Below, piece after piece: positions 1-12,000 of a stretch of 64,000 bases of DNA. Source of the stretch: Steromphala cineraria (lineage: Eukaryota > Mollusca > Gastropoda > Trochida > Trochidae); the NCBI GenBank assembly GCA_916613615.1, contig OU744731.1, positions 10,050,726 to 10,114,725 of the forward strand. Direction: 5' to 3'. The notes under the pieces are model-generated. The model did no database searches. It had not been told where the DNA came from and saw only the letters and a list, made by a program, of their open reading frames with translations. Positions within the stretch are counted from its first letter, which is position 1; each line of letters opens with the position of its first letter. The position numbers were made by a program, and so were the translations under genes.

Positions 1-2
1 AT

Positions 3-623
3 TACTTGTCGAGAACTGGAAAATCGATCGGCAGGAAAGTGTTTGGGTTCACCATCTTGGACTCGGGAATCGCCTTGATAATAGCTAAAAGGATGAAAGG
101 ACGCATCAGGTTCACTCAAATAAGCTTCAACGGGTCCAACGAGGAGACTATTTTCACTCACAAATCACAAAATATGATCTCAGTAATGACCCATGTTGGA
201 GTTGCAAAATGGTATGACAGTCTGTTCTGGTGGGCCAACTATGGACAAAACAGTCCAATTTGTCATTTTGATTTCCGGAACAGACACGTTCAATGTAATT
301 TCAGATTTCCTGACGGAGCCAAATGCTTATTGTTTCCAGTAACAGTACATGAGAGAATCGTGCAGAGTTATAGAATCATTGTGATGAAGAAGAACGTGGT
401 TACAATTGAGGAACGCAATTTACAAGGTAGAGGAAAGGGGAGAATAACTTTCGACGATTGCACATTTTACGATATAGCCCTTTCTGGATCAAACCTTTAC
501 ACTTTGTGTGGAATGAACGAAGTAACACCCACACTCTATAGAATTCCATTTAATCGGAACGATGGTCTTTTTAGAATCGAATTTAGAAAAATACGAATAC
601 AAAGACTCATCCCTGCTATGTAA
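3..623 (+). CDS. Family X copy A: 3' part of an intronless secreted-type protein of unknown function (5' end outside the window)
   Basis: One uninterrupted frame runs from the left edge to a TAA at 621-623, giving about 207 residues. No start is assigned because the frame is still open at the edge. I do not recognise a named family. By eye it is homologous to the C-terminal ~205 residues of the protein at 47994-49070. Both begin this region with a Lys-Val-x-Gly-Phe motif, then have Ala-Leu-Ile-x-Ala, a Cys-x-Phe followed 9-10 residues later by another Cys-x-Phe, and a Tyr-x-Ile-Ala-x-Ser strand leading to a further Cys. Identity is roughly a fifth to a quarter. The alternating aromatic and beta-strand pattern could fit a beta-propeller-like fold, but that is a guess. 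The homolog starts with a signal peptide, so copy A is probably secreted too. Lack of introns here and in the homolog suggests a single-exon family. Confidence 0.7.
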   Translation, partial: YLSRTGKSIGRKVFGFTILDSGIALIIAKRMKGRIRFTQISFNGSNEETIFTHKSQNMISVMTHVGVAKWYDSLFWWANYGQNSPICHFDFRNRHVQCNFRFPDGAKCLLFPVTVHERIVQSYRIIVMKKNVVTIEERNLQGRGKGRITFDDCTFYDIALSGSNLYTLCGMNEVTPTLYRIPFNRNDGLFRIEFRKIRIQRLIPAM

Positions 624-934
624 TGAAAGGTCCTGTTCATAGAGTTTTTACAAGAAAAGAACAGGAAAACACAGAGGATGCTAAAATGTCTTGTGATATT
701 GCCATTTCTCGATTTTATCTTGTCTTCATAGAATCTATGTGGATATACAGACTGAACACTGTTCACCCTAATGGATTGAATGAATACAATCCTATGGGCT
801 GATCTTAGCCCAAGCCCTCTCATCACCTCCTGTACATATGTCTCTGCTTCAAGCTTGTTGCTTCATTCTTGAGGAAGCTTGCATTTAGCAAGCGAAACGT
901 TGAATCTTATGATGGTTTTAGAGTAGGACATATA
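624..934. other. Intergenic, nothing recognised
   Basis: AT-rich sequence downstream of the family X copy A stop. I see no coding exon, tRNA or clear repeat. The ~717 bp element begins at its right edge. Confidence 0.5.
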
Positions 935-1652
935 TTTACACACTAGCCCAACGCTAAATCAATCCAAATTCAACACGGCATCAGTTTTTATATTTGGGAT
1001 AAGTTGGATAAAGCATATTTGTCTTAGATATAATGAAGACTCTAATTGAAGGAACAATGTCTATTTCAAGTAGCTGACATTGGCACGAGCCTCTCGTGCT
1101 GCACGTGCAAAGCGTGCGGAACCGTACAAGCTACTACAATAGATTGTATGACAATATTGACATGAGAACACCTTACAAAAACTTGTATATGCATACCTTT
1201 GGTACGAATAGGTTTTTTATTAGTTGGTAATATATTAAGAGTAATTCCCTCTAATGTTTCTTCTCTGGAAAAATATGAAACCTAATCATGGGGTCATGAA
1301 AACATGCTTTATTATTAACTGGCCTCCGTGGTCTAATGGTTAAGTCACTGAGCTTGAAATCGACAGGACGCAGGTTCGAACCCATGTTTGAAGTGCAAAA
1401 TTTGTAAATGTCTTGTATTTGAATATTGCAATTTTAGTGATTGTATGTAATTTGCAAAGCAAACGTTGAACTTAAATGAATTTCCGAAATACATAAAATA
1501 ATTGTTTCACATCAGATGTTCATGGCAATACCGGGTGTTCATCATGAACACCCGCTTTGTCTGATGAACACCTCGGCACGTGCATGTCATATACACTATG
1601 AGTTGGTATGAAAATTGAATACTCGAATAAAACAAAGGAGCTAGTGTGTAAA
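935..1652 (+). mobile_element. ~717 bp terminal-inverted-repeat element with a tRNA-like core, copy 1
   Basis: The ends are inverted copies: TTTACACACTAGC at 935-947 and GCTAGTGTGTAAA at 1640-1652. Inside, at about 1320-1386, is a tRNA-like stretch with an A-box-like TGGTCTAATGG and a B-box GGTTCGAACCC, as in tRNA-derived SINEs. A second copy in the same orientation lies at 1957-2672 and shares the same internal order, including the phrase around CTCGTGCTGCACGTGCAA. No protein-coding potential is seen, so it is non-autonomous. Whether the SINE head is an old insertion carried by the element, or part of its design, cannot be told from two copies. Confidence 0.75.
1320..1390 (+). repeat. tRNA-derived SINE head (A and B boxes) inside element copy 1
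   Basis: Contains TGGTCTAATGG (A box) and GGTTCGAACCC (B box) about 45 bases apart. The arms do not form a convincing cloverleaf with a normal anticodon stem, and the same unit recurs at about 2343-2412 with changes. I call it a SINE-type pol III promoter rather than a functional tRNA. Confidence 0.6.
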
Positions 1653-1971
1653 ATAGTTACCGACCTCGACCTCGAGTTCAACTTAGATGAACCCTCGCGC
1701 ACGTGATTCATTAACACCTCGGCCTAACGGCCTCGGCGTTCATGGTTCACGTGCGCGAGGGTTCATCTAAATTGAACACCTCGGTCTCAGTCGGTAACTA
1801 TTACGTAATAGTTACCGACTGAGACCGAGGTGTTCAAGTTAGATGAACACTCGCGCACGTGAATCATGAACGCCGAGGCCGTTAGGCCGAGGTGTTCATG
1901 AATCACGTGCGCGAGTGTTCATCTAACTTGAACCCGAGGTCGAGGTCGGTAACTATTTTACACACTAGCTC
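1638..1971. repeat. 334 bp near-perfect palindrome with nested palindromes
   Basis: The dyad centre lies between 1804 and 1805, within TTACGTAA. Comparing the arms base by base I count about 7 mismatches over 167 positions. Each arm is itself an imperfect palindrome centred on a GGCCTAACGGCC-like core, so a cruciform with side hairpins is possible. The outer ends of the palindrome are the terminal repeats of the two flanking ~717 bp elements. The whole block therefore looks like an inverted junction or foldback unit caught between two direct copies. Confidence 0.85.
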
Positions 1972-2672
1972 AATGCTATATTAATTCATTTTCAACATTA
2001 CATCAGTTTTGATAATACTGAAATGCATAACTTTATCATATATAATAAAAAGGTGTAACATTGACTCTAATTGGAGAAACAATGTCTATTTCAAGTACAT
2101 GTAGCTGACATTGGCATGGGCCTCTCGTGCTGCACGTGCAATCCGAGCGGGACCGTAAAAGCTGCCACAATAGATTAATATGAAAACAAATAACAAAAAA
2201 CTTAATTTAATATGAATATAAATATTTGGTACAAATGATTTTTAAAAATAGATTATAAAATATATAAATAATCATTCACGGTGATGTTTATTCTTATTAA
2301 TACATTTAATCATGAGGTCATGAAAAACATCATGTATTTTCAACCGGCCTCCGTGGTCTAATGGATAAGTCACTGGGCTTGAAATCAAGAGGTCACACGT
2401 TCGAACCCATGCTTGGAGTGCAAAATTTGTAAATGTCTTGTATTAGTAAATTGCAATTTTAGTGAGTATATTTGATATGCAAACTTTGAACTTGAAAACA
2501 TTTCAGAAATCAAATTATCATCGTTTCACTATCAGGTGTTCATGACAATCCCGGGTGTTCATGATGAACACCCGCTTTGTCAGATGAACACCTCGGCACG
2601 CACATTTCACAGACAATATGAGTTGGTATGAAAAATGAATACTCGAACAAAACAAAGGAGCTAGTGTGTAAA
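1957..2672 (+). mobile_element. ~717 bp terminal-inverted-repeat element with a tRNA-like core, copy 2
   Basis: Starts with TTTACACACTAGC and ends with GCTAGTGTGTAAA at about 2660-2672. It is in the same orientation as copy 1, and the tRNA-like core is at about 2343-2412 with TGGTCTAATGG and GTTCGAACCC. The similarity to copy 1 is patchy but collinear. Its left terminal repeat overlaps the right arm of the palindrome. Confidence 0.75.
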
Positions 2673-4399
2673 TATTATTCATATATTGAGATAAGTAGAC
2701 GATGAAGTGTGTCATATGACTTCTACTAAACGAGTGTTAATTTTTGTATTACCCGAGTGAGAGCGAGGGTTGAACACACATTTGCATGATTTTCGTAAAA
2801 GTCATAGTAGACTATAATAAGTCCGATTCTATTCCATTTTACAATCTTAGAAATATCAGAGAAACGGACCGCTTCCCTTGCCACGACCGGTGTAGGAGCC
2901 CCAAAACACATCCCCGTCCCAAAACACTCTAGAGTGGTTTGCGGCTAGCCCCAGAACACTCCCCTCAGCCCCAAAACGCTCCCCCTTGCAGCCCCAAAAC
3001 ACTTCCCAGCCCCAAAACACTCCCCTCGTTAAAATTCACAGAGATGAAATATTCCTGTATTTATATAATGTGCATTGATTTGTTTTTATATTATCAACCA
3101 ATAATTAATATTCATTATTCATCAAAATCAAAGGTACGTGTTAGGAAAATTATTTCATAATGTTGCTGATTTCGCTTGTTCTTCTAACAATGACAATGAT
3201 AACAGCTTATCGAACGGTAATGTTGTTATAATGTTTTGACAATAATACATGTTTATATAATCATTTAAATAATAAATAAGTATCAAAATAGATCTCTATC
3301 TATTTTTTTATTTGTCGATTCTTAGAATCCAATGTTGTTGTAACGCGTCATAAAAAAAATCATATATATAGAAAGGAGTTAGCAAGGATTGCTAGACTTT
3401 AACATTGCGATATATAAAACTAAAACTAAAACTGAGCGAAGCGTTCATACAATATCGTGTTTACGTTGTCTGGTCAGACAGTTAAACTAGAGCAGTACAG
3501 CAAAGGATGCGTAAATTAATAAATACTGTATAGTTTTTTGCAATAGGAACTTAAATGGCATAATTAATTATAAAATAAAAATATCCAAAAAATCCTAAAA
3601 TGGCAAGTGCACGATAAATACTTTTTCTCGAATTTTAGTGACAGTTAGTCATGTATGTTCTCAGAAAGAACATTCACCCCTCAAATGGACATTGGTATTA
3701 GTTTAAAAACCTATCAAACAGTATAAACTCATAACTTTCATTCTCAATGCTTTCAATAATTTCCAAAATAACGTGTTCTGGACGAAAGTGGAAACGTGAA
3801 ACGAAAGAGAGAAAACATATTTAAATGAGTGAGTGAGGTTTGGTTAAAAACGTGTTGTTTACAGTACTTTTCAGCCTTTGAGACTCTTCAAAGAATGTAG
3901 ACAGGTCAGGGAGAAAAGAATCGATAAGAAGGAAAGACAAACATAGTGAGAATGTATGATAGACAAGAAACTAAACATGATTATATTCATTTTGTATGAG
4001 TGTCATAATTGAATAACCAAACAACTAAACCTGATTACACTTATTGACTGCCGAAAAACTGATGGGAATGAGAAACCTTATATGCAAGATATTATTCACA
4101 TATTTGTCAACTATCTACAACTGAATATACACTGGAAATCGAAGGGGTACTATAAGAAGTACTATCAGAGTACTATGAACTATCTAAGATTCTTTCTACA
4201 ACAAACTAGACCCAAAATTTGTATATCATTGCAATTGTTAGTAGCGATGGCCTTCAAAGTAATCTTAGCAAATGTTGGGGGAAAACTAGCTAATTCTAAC
4301 GTGAATCTGACACGTCCTTCCAACCACAGGCCCTCGTGTCATTGTAAGTTCAATCAAAGGGCGAGCTTAGCGTTGGCGCACTGATAATTAAAGTTACCA
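2673..4399. other. Intergenic; short C/A-rich tandem repeat at about 2939-3028
   Basis: Positions 2939-3028 hold several copies of an AGCCCCAAAACACTCCCC-like unit, which explains the short proline-rich frame there. Around 2755-2770 is a CCGAGTGAGAGCGAGGG phrase, also found in the loops of the foldback elements at 51248-51391 and 24315-24476. Otherwise AT-rich, with no exon recognised. Confidence 0.55.
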
Positions 4400-5914
4400 G
4401 TTTTCCCTATGTGCGAACGAAGTGAGCAAAGGGTGGCAACGACCTTCTCTCGCCTAGTTACAAATAATGTTGATGTGTGAAAGCTTATTGCTATTTTACT
4501 CTTGATATTTTCAAAGGGAAGCCGCGCCAATCACATGTGTTGTATCCAAATCAAAAGACCAATGAACAGAGCTGTAGCAAAAAATGCATTACGTCACCAT
4601 GTGGGTAATACAAAGAATTTGGCACATTAAACTGTGGAATATGATTTCGCTTTAAATGTTCTATCAAAAGAGAAACAATGTTTTCTATTAAAGATGCTGA
4701 TAAATGTTAACAGACTCAATCAAAAACATCTTCATTTGAAGAAGAGTCTGCATTTGTTCCAGATAAAGCATTAATTATTTCGCATTCAATAATCGCAGAA
4801 TCCACTTTTTTATAACCCACGCCATTTAATTTCACGCTGGGTTCGCCTGGCGAATTAAAAGTAATGTTTGTGTAAGAACGATGGTGACATCGAAATAAGA
4901 CTTATGTTTACTAATAGGTAGATCACTTACGACCACGTGACAAGTCATACTTAACGATGTCACTAAATGTTTACGTTGAAAACATGTATTTATTATCAGA
5001 GTACTGAAATTGACTCATGCTATATTTAGAATATGACCTACATCGCTGGTTCCAAACGTTAGCTCAGCGGACCTGGGTTGAAATCCCGTCAGATCATCGA
5101 GAGTATTTTCTTTATTATCTATTATACTACTGTTAATAATTAACCAGCATGACAAGGAGATATCGTTTTGGCAGTACGTTTTGCACAATTTCCTGTCATT
5201 GTCAACGCTACATGGCAACACAGTGTTTTTAATCAAGTAACTACATCAAAATGCCACAACATCATAAACATAGTGACCTCACTATGCAATGACATCACTG
5301 TCTTGAAAATCTAGTGTTGTTGTGTTCAGAGCTTTACATTTTTTCTCTGAGATGTCAAAAAGAGTGAATTTGGATGATAAATAGATTGTCACCCTCGTGT
5401 ATTTTGATATGAAATATACCAACAATCGTTGATGAATGTAAAAAATATTCATAACTTTCAGCAATTCGTGTTGATAGAAATTAATTTTGTGAAATTATCT
5501 TTGAGTAATACTTGTGTTAATATTAGCGCTGTTATCCAGTGTTGTATATTTTACTTATCCCCCGAATTGTTCGACAAACCACAATCTCCTTCATCTGCCT
5601 ATGTGGCACCAAGCATGCCTTTTTAAAGGCTTTTCTTGTTTCTCTTCAGAATGTTTTGCTCTTACCTCAGACATGTCATGAGCAGCCCCTTCTAAGGACA
5701 AGTTTTGAGCGATTAGCATTTAATATATTTTACGTGAATTAATTAAATGTATGAGGTGTCAACTAAGAGAGCAAAACATTCTTAAGACATATATGTCTTT
5801 ATTGAATTTTTGGAGAAATAAGATTTGACACACCATAATTATTGTGATCCAAGGCGAGAGAAAGTCGTTGCCACCCTTTGCTCAGTCGTTGTCTCGGTGC
5901 GGCTCAGGGAAAAA
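4400..5914. mobile_element. ~1.5 kb element bounded by long imperfect inverted repeats
   Basis: The left arm (about 4400-4455) contains GAGCAAAGGGTGGCAACGAC at 4424-4443. The right arm (about 5853-5914) contains its exact reverse complement at 5864-5883. The flanking TTTTCCCT and AGGGAAAA also pair, at 4401-4408 and 5906-5913. The interior has only short unrelated frames, so it looks like a non-autonomous DNA transposon or its remnant. No clear target duplication was identified. Confidence 0.6.
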
Positions 5915-7002
5915 ACCCTTCAAACTATCAGATTATCCAGCAACGGGTTACCAACCCAATAAGCGAGCTGCGCCCGTTGTTGTTGAACTACACTGAAAGC
6001 GGTCAACTGAGCATTGTACAGGACCACGTGCTACCACACCGTCGGAGAACTAACGGTCCCCCGGGCAATGAATGAGATTTAATTCTGCTAACTTATTTTT
6101 TCTTCTTTCGTGCACGTTGGCCAGTGACCAAAAATATCAAATATGTTTAGTAAAAGATTACTATAACAAAAATCAACGAGTTGCGAAGAACTACGGGTTC
6201 CTTATCGTCCTGAGTTAATAATTGATACAATAATTCACGAGGGACAGATAATTCGTAATACCCAGCGCCGAGTTGGTTATTGTCTTTCTTACCCAAGATC
6301 ATTTGGATTTCAAAACGGGGAAAAGGGCAACCTGAGAAAAACACACCAAGCAGGTAAAGTACAAATTGTACTCATACGCCAGTCCTGTTTTTTCAAGCTT
6401 GTTATTGATGGACGACTCCAAATAGTTCGCAGCTTACGCTCTTTTGAAATAGTTTATTGTTTTATTATCGCATTTCATTGCCAAAATTACTTTAATATTA
6501 TAAAAACCGTTAGTGTTTATTACACTGTCGCCAAACCGGAAAGAAAAAGTAAGACGTCACTAGCCTTCGGTGAGTTCGACAAGAATGGAATGTTATGACG
6601 TCACTGTTTGACGTCAAGTTTAGGGACGTCAGTTATGACGTTAGAGCAGTCCAGTCGCCGTCTTTCGCGCACTGCGTCGCCTTGAAGATTTAATATTGTA
6701 TTTCCGGTAAATAAAACACCAGCAGAGATTGATTTCCTATTAAGAATGTTGTAGTGACGTGTGACTTTAAACATTTAGGTTTGAGATTGTTAAACTATAT
6801 CTCTCAACTGATATATTACAAGATCTAAGCTTATCACGAATATGTGTGAAAAAAGGTTCCGCGAAGCAATCAAAATGCAAGTTATTTTAGAAAGAAAAAA
6901 ATTCCCTTGGCCATTTTGAAAACTTTTATATCCGGCATATCCATCCCCGCTATGATAAGAAATGTAGTAGAATGTCAAAAGAAGATAGAGCATAAACGTC
7001 AC
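5915..7002. other. Intergenic with a cluster of TGACGTCA-type sites at 6549-6640
   Basis: About five ACGTCA or TGACGTCA-like motifs fall within ~90 bases (6549-6640). They resemble cAMP-response elements, but similar clusters lie next to foldback repeats at 51484-51536 and 54572-54795, so a repeat-borne origin is possible. No exon is recognised. Confidence 0.4.
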
Positions 7003-7367
7003 TTAAAGGGGCAGTAGCACGTTTTTTGATAATTTTATATTTTAAAAATTGGACTTATAATTGTAAGTAAATGCCTTATGTATTATATTGACAGTGTCAA
7101 CAATCACATTACACAAGCCAATCACACATAGTCAGAGGACAAAGTATGAGGATTTACATAAATTCAATTGGCGGCCATTTTTTAGTGAACACCTTTAATT
7201 CATTTTTTTGTAAGAAAAACGAATCGCATGGCTGAACCTTACGTTATATATTTGAATTATTACTGCTTCATTTAGTTTACATACATTGTCTTTCATTTGG
7301 AACCATTTATTTTCATTTTCCTGACATCACCTTATATTCCCCCTAAAACGTGCTACTGCCCCTTTAA
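7003..7367. mobile_element. TTAA-flanked MITE, family 1, copy 1
   Basis: TTAA at 7003-7006 and 7364-7367 flank inverted ends: AGGGGCAGTAGCACGTTTT on the left and its complement ending ACTGCCCCT on the right. TTAA target duplication is typical of piggyBac-type elements, so this is best read as a non-autonomous piggyBac-like MITE. Diverged copies lie at 18728-19861 and 44634-44992. Confidence 0.8.
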
Positions 7368-7662
7368 GGCAGTATTGTACTATTGGATCAACTGTTTAAA
7401 ATTGCACTACTAACTTAACCTGTTGTACGGATGGCAGGCAAAGTGACATAACAATAAGTGAAGTTGTGATGAATGGATACAGCTTATGGTATATGAATGC
7501 CTACATAATTTCGTAGTGTGCATACTAAAACGAGTTCTGCACTAAGGTTATCAATCAATTACAAAGTATCCCATAAAGTTTTCCTGGGTATACAAGAGTT
7601 CTTCTTTAGAATCATTTATGGAACACTGTAGTACAAGTATACTTTTGTTATAGATGCTTAAA

Positions 7663-9344
7663 GCCCCTGTCACACTTCAGCGTATACTCTCTGCGCACGA
7701 GTTGCACATGGTCATTTCTCTCATACGCAGCCGTACGCAAAACACGCAACTCATACGCATCTTGCTTGTGTTAAGGTCGTTTCTTGTACGTTGATATGCG
7801 CTTAGACCATTTTCATACGCTTGATAGTTTTGGATATGCTCAAAACTATGCTGCGTATATATATGATTTAATGCAACACACACGCAACGCATCGGTTTTA
7901 CATCGGTCGAGGGCGGTACATGTACGTTAGGCAATCGTGATAGGTATGCACTGCATACGCAGTGTGAGTTGACAAACGCATTTATTGCGCATAGATGAGC
8001 AATTGTAGCATGTATGGGAAACGATCTTAAACCGAATGATAAGAATGGAAAAATGTGTTGTCCAGTATATTTCTTATGAGAAACGTATAACAAGCGTACT
8101 CATAGCGTGCATAGGGTACATCGTGATATAGATACCATGTAACGAAAGGGTGAGTGAGCGTAACACCTCCGTATACTATTTGATAGTTTTCATTGTGTCT
8201 CCTTCTTTCATACAGCACTAGAATGCAGTAGTTTTAAATAGATAAGAGTCGAAACAACACCACTTTTATAACAATCACATGAAAATACACATTAACATTA
8301 ATTATGTATTGTTTAGAAAATATATTGTATTCAATGCGTGATGACATTTTTCATTCATTCATAAATTAAAAGTAACAAAACGTTGAGGATAGAAACATAA
8401 TGAATGAAATAATTGTGATACTAATTCTTGTAAATTAAAGATAAGAAGAGATAAATACATAATAAATAACATCTCCATGTAAACAAAATCATAGAATAGA
8501 AGCTAATGATTATTTAAATGTTGTTGTTTTTTCGTAAAAAGTGATCGATGGTCAATTTAAGTTATGATGAAATAACATGGATAAACTTCTCAGTTGCAAA
8601 GTTGTTTCAGACTATCAAATATACTATTAGACCAAACCTGTGTAATCATTTGTACATTTGGGAATTATCCAGAATGATCTTCAGATCAAGTGTTTAGGTA
8701 ATGAGTCAACCTGAAAAGGTGTTTTACAAATGTCAATTATCCTTGAAAAAGGCAGGTCCGGATCAAACTTGAGGAAATAAAATCGCTGTTATTATCCAGT
8801 TTCAGCATGACATAGTGAGTAAACAAATCAATCTCCCTCATTAAGGGGGGAGGCATGTCCCAGAAAGACCCGACCATAACTTAGATGGGGGAGAAGAATG
8901 TTTTTTTTTTATATTTCACTAACTCAATCGAGGGATGTGTATTGGAACAGAAATTATCAAATGTCAGGCGAAAACTGTTGACTGCCATTTTAGTGGGTAC
9001 TCCTTTAAATCATATGACATAGAGATATGAATTCAGTTAACTTAACTTTATTCAGTACACTTTTGTTTTAGCAAATTGTCTTGCAATTGGTAACAAAACA
9101 TTTCGTTTTAGCGAAATATGTATTCGCGGTGCATATGTAATCACCTGCCACAATAAAGTGGAGATACGCAAATCATATGCATCGCCAACGCATCCCCGAC
9201 GCAAAGAATGCGCATAGTGCGTAAAACAGTTACTCCATGTGCGGTACATGTAAGGGAAAATACGGTGAATTCTTGAGCATGCTGGTTGCGTTGGAAATTT
9301 TGTTCATACGTAACTCATACCCACTTGCAAGTGTGACAGGGCCC
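7663..9344. mobile_element. ~1.68 kb inverted-repeat element with CACACTT termini
   Basis: The left end reads GCCCCTGTCACACTT from 7663, and the right end reads AAGTGTGACAGGGCCC, finishing at about 9344. Both ends are filled with short degenerate ACGCAA / TACGCA-type words. The interior is AT-rich and has no transposase frame that I recognise. The large short-word-rich ends suggest a non-autonomous DNA transposon. Confidence 0.6.
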
Positions 9345-12000
9345 TAGATACATTATCAGAGTTCAATATTTTTAAAGTGATTTTACTGTTTTCCTTGATT
9401 TTTTTGCAAAATTTTGCGACCAACCTAGGGAAAATCGGACGAAAATTCATTCAAAACGAGATAATTTACCAAAATTACTGATACGGCAGCCGCTATAAAG
9501 GCGAATGAAGGGTTTCCGGTTTCTAAATATACGCTTGAAACCCGTCTTTGGTGCGCACGACTAGATATTATTTTCTTTTTATCCGAATTAGGTACTCGTT
9601 GCTGTCAAAGTTGATACCCATCGAACGCATATTACGGTAGTTGAGACAAGGTGTAAATCCTACATGCATATAATGATTACGTCACCGAAAGCGGGTTCGA
9701 TAAATGCTATAATGCCTTTTTACAGGGGGTACTGTGCTCTTGGCGTCGAAAAAAGTAAAAAGATGTAAATGTGTTATCAAAATTTTGACTAAAGAGTTTT
9801 CTACGGGATGATGTATTTATATATATATTCTCAATAGCTCAATTTCTTTCCGAACCGCATACAGTATGATAATGCAGCTTTAAGTGTATTTAGTGTACGG
9901 CAATAATCCACAGCTGTAAGGTAAAATATCCATTTAATAACCGGAAGCATTGTTTATGTATCATCTTGTAGATCTACCTTCAGTATACATCAGCTGTAGT
10001 AAAGAAACATTTAACATTCCATAAACAATCTACCAAAACAACGATATGAATGAAAAAATTGCATTTTCTTTACCTATATGAAAAAAATCAAATTATCTGC
10101 CACAATATATCTAATCCCTAAGAGAAATTGCATATGTATTTCTAGGTGGCGTCGTTGTATGGTTCACACAAACTAAGTTTAATATGCTTCATACATATAT
10201 TCAAAGCAAACTTAACTACATATATCTATCGTCGATCGAACGTTTTGATGTATCTTACATGACAGTACAGTAGAAACAAGCATTTATAAACGTGAGGGGA
10301 ACACCCAGTGCTATTCAGCTTTCAAGTCACGGGCACTTTCCATCATTTGTATTATGGTCCATTTGACAGTAAATCCATTTCAAACGTTTTGACAAAACTA
10401 CGATGTTATACTTATATTGATATACGTGTGCTATTTCTCCCTGAACGTTTCGGACTATTGACAAATGAAAGAGGTAAGGTGTTTATGAATTCGTTCATTT
10501 GGAAAGGGGTGTAATCGAAGTCAATGTTGTTTCATTGGGTTTGAAGATATTTTATTCAAGTATTGTCTTTTACGATTCTGGTGGTATTTTCCATGAATTA
10601 TTTCATACAGTACATTGTTGACACCGTTAAATTGATATTTCACACGCTCAAATAAAGCCATTGGCTTACAAATTCACAACATGTTTGTAAACATGAATTT
10701 TTTTACTGCTTAGCATAAAATTAACAAGTATGTTGACTGACCTTCCGTTTTGCAGTATTACAGTAATCGTTGCACATCAGGTAATTGATAAATTAAATGT
10801 TTGATTTATATCCATTTTTTTATGTTCTTACCAAAACAATGTGCAACGCTTATAGTTTTATAATTACATATTGTCTATTTTGCAGTTTCATGAATTATGA
10901 TTATCCTTTTAAACTTATATGTATTCTTATCATGCGCCCGGTATGTTTAGACGAGATTGGTTGAAACATGTTCACCGATGCGAAAGGCTGAGTTGGAAAG
11001 GATATGCCTACCTATTATTTTGTTACTTAATCATGACAGCTATATATAATATCAAATAATCTATAGCTGTTAATCTGTTGCCAAGACAACATTTAAAAAA
11101 ATTCATCTAACATTCATTTAGTTATCTTTAAATAGAAATTATTCATTAGTTTGTAAATGGATTTATCACGAGTATAACTCTGATTGGTAAATGAGTAATT
11201 TGATTTCATTGTTCGCATTCTATGTACATTGAAATGTTGAAATGTGGACTTTCATGCCCAATTTCATTTTGTATAGAAAATGTATCTTTAACATATGAAA
11301 CCATGAATTCCTTATTTGCATTGTCTGTCACTCGGGACTGAGTACACTTCGTTCTGATACCTAATGCACAATTTGCCACAAATCAAACCAAGGACTTTTC
11401 ATGGGGTATACGAAAAGCTGAAAGACGAGGTAAATATCAAACCTACTTATATCATGTACGTGGTCTGTAAACCTACATTGCTTGACAACGACACAACGAG
11501 CTGTGTCGAAACGTCACCTAACATGAGTAAAGAAGTATCCATATAATCCTCTTCCTCATGAATTGTACTTCATTTGGTGGGGCAAGCAAGATGCAGAGTT
11601 GAGGCAGCATCTTCAGTTGTTGACCCTACATGTCCGTGAGGATCATAGATAACCATCTAATAACTTTTTAATTAAACATATGATTGTGTAAAGTCAGGTG
11701 GTAGTTTTACACACTGCAATCATTATCGTTACATAATTATTAATCTAACCGTTTATAAGTTATCGCATAAAAAGATGAAACAAACTAAATACAACGAACT
11801 AAGAGATCGTCATACCAACCCTGATTAGTTTATTGGATAAATGTTTTGTGAATAATTGTAATTTTTTATATACATGTGAAAATTTAATAGCAGAAATGAT
11901 GTACATCTAGGTGATATAGATACTAAACTTGAGATAATTTGACACAACCTTGGTTTTGAAATATATCTGGTAACCGTTGATAATTCTGTAGGTTTCAGAG
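9345..12000. other. Intergenic, mostly AT-rich, nothing firmly recognised
   Basis: I see no exon with supporting splice sites. A short motif around 11485-11515 containing AGCTGTGTCGAAACGTC recurs inverted at about 17788-17825, so it is a small dispersed repeat. Short frames here are not convincing. Confidence 0.4.

Noticed and set aside
5055..5095. tRNA-like GTTAGCTCAGCGG...GGTTGAAATCCC
   Set aside because: Too short, no anticodon arm and weak B box; not reported as a tRNA.
10308..10514. 68-codon plus-strand frame
   Set aside because: No splice sites, homology or composition signal distinguishing it from chance.
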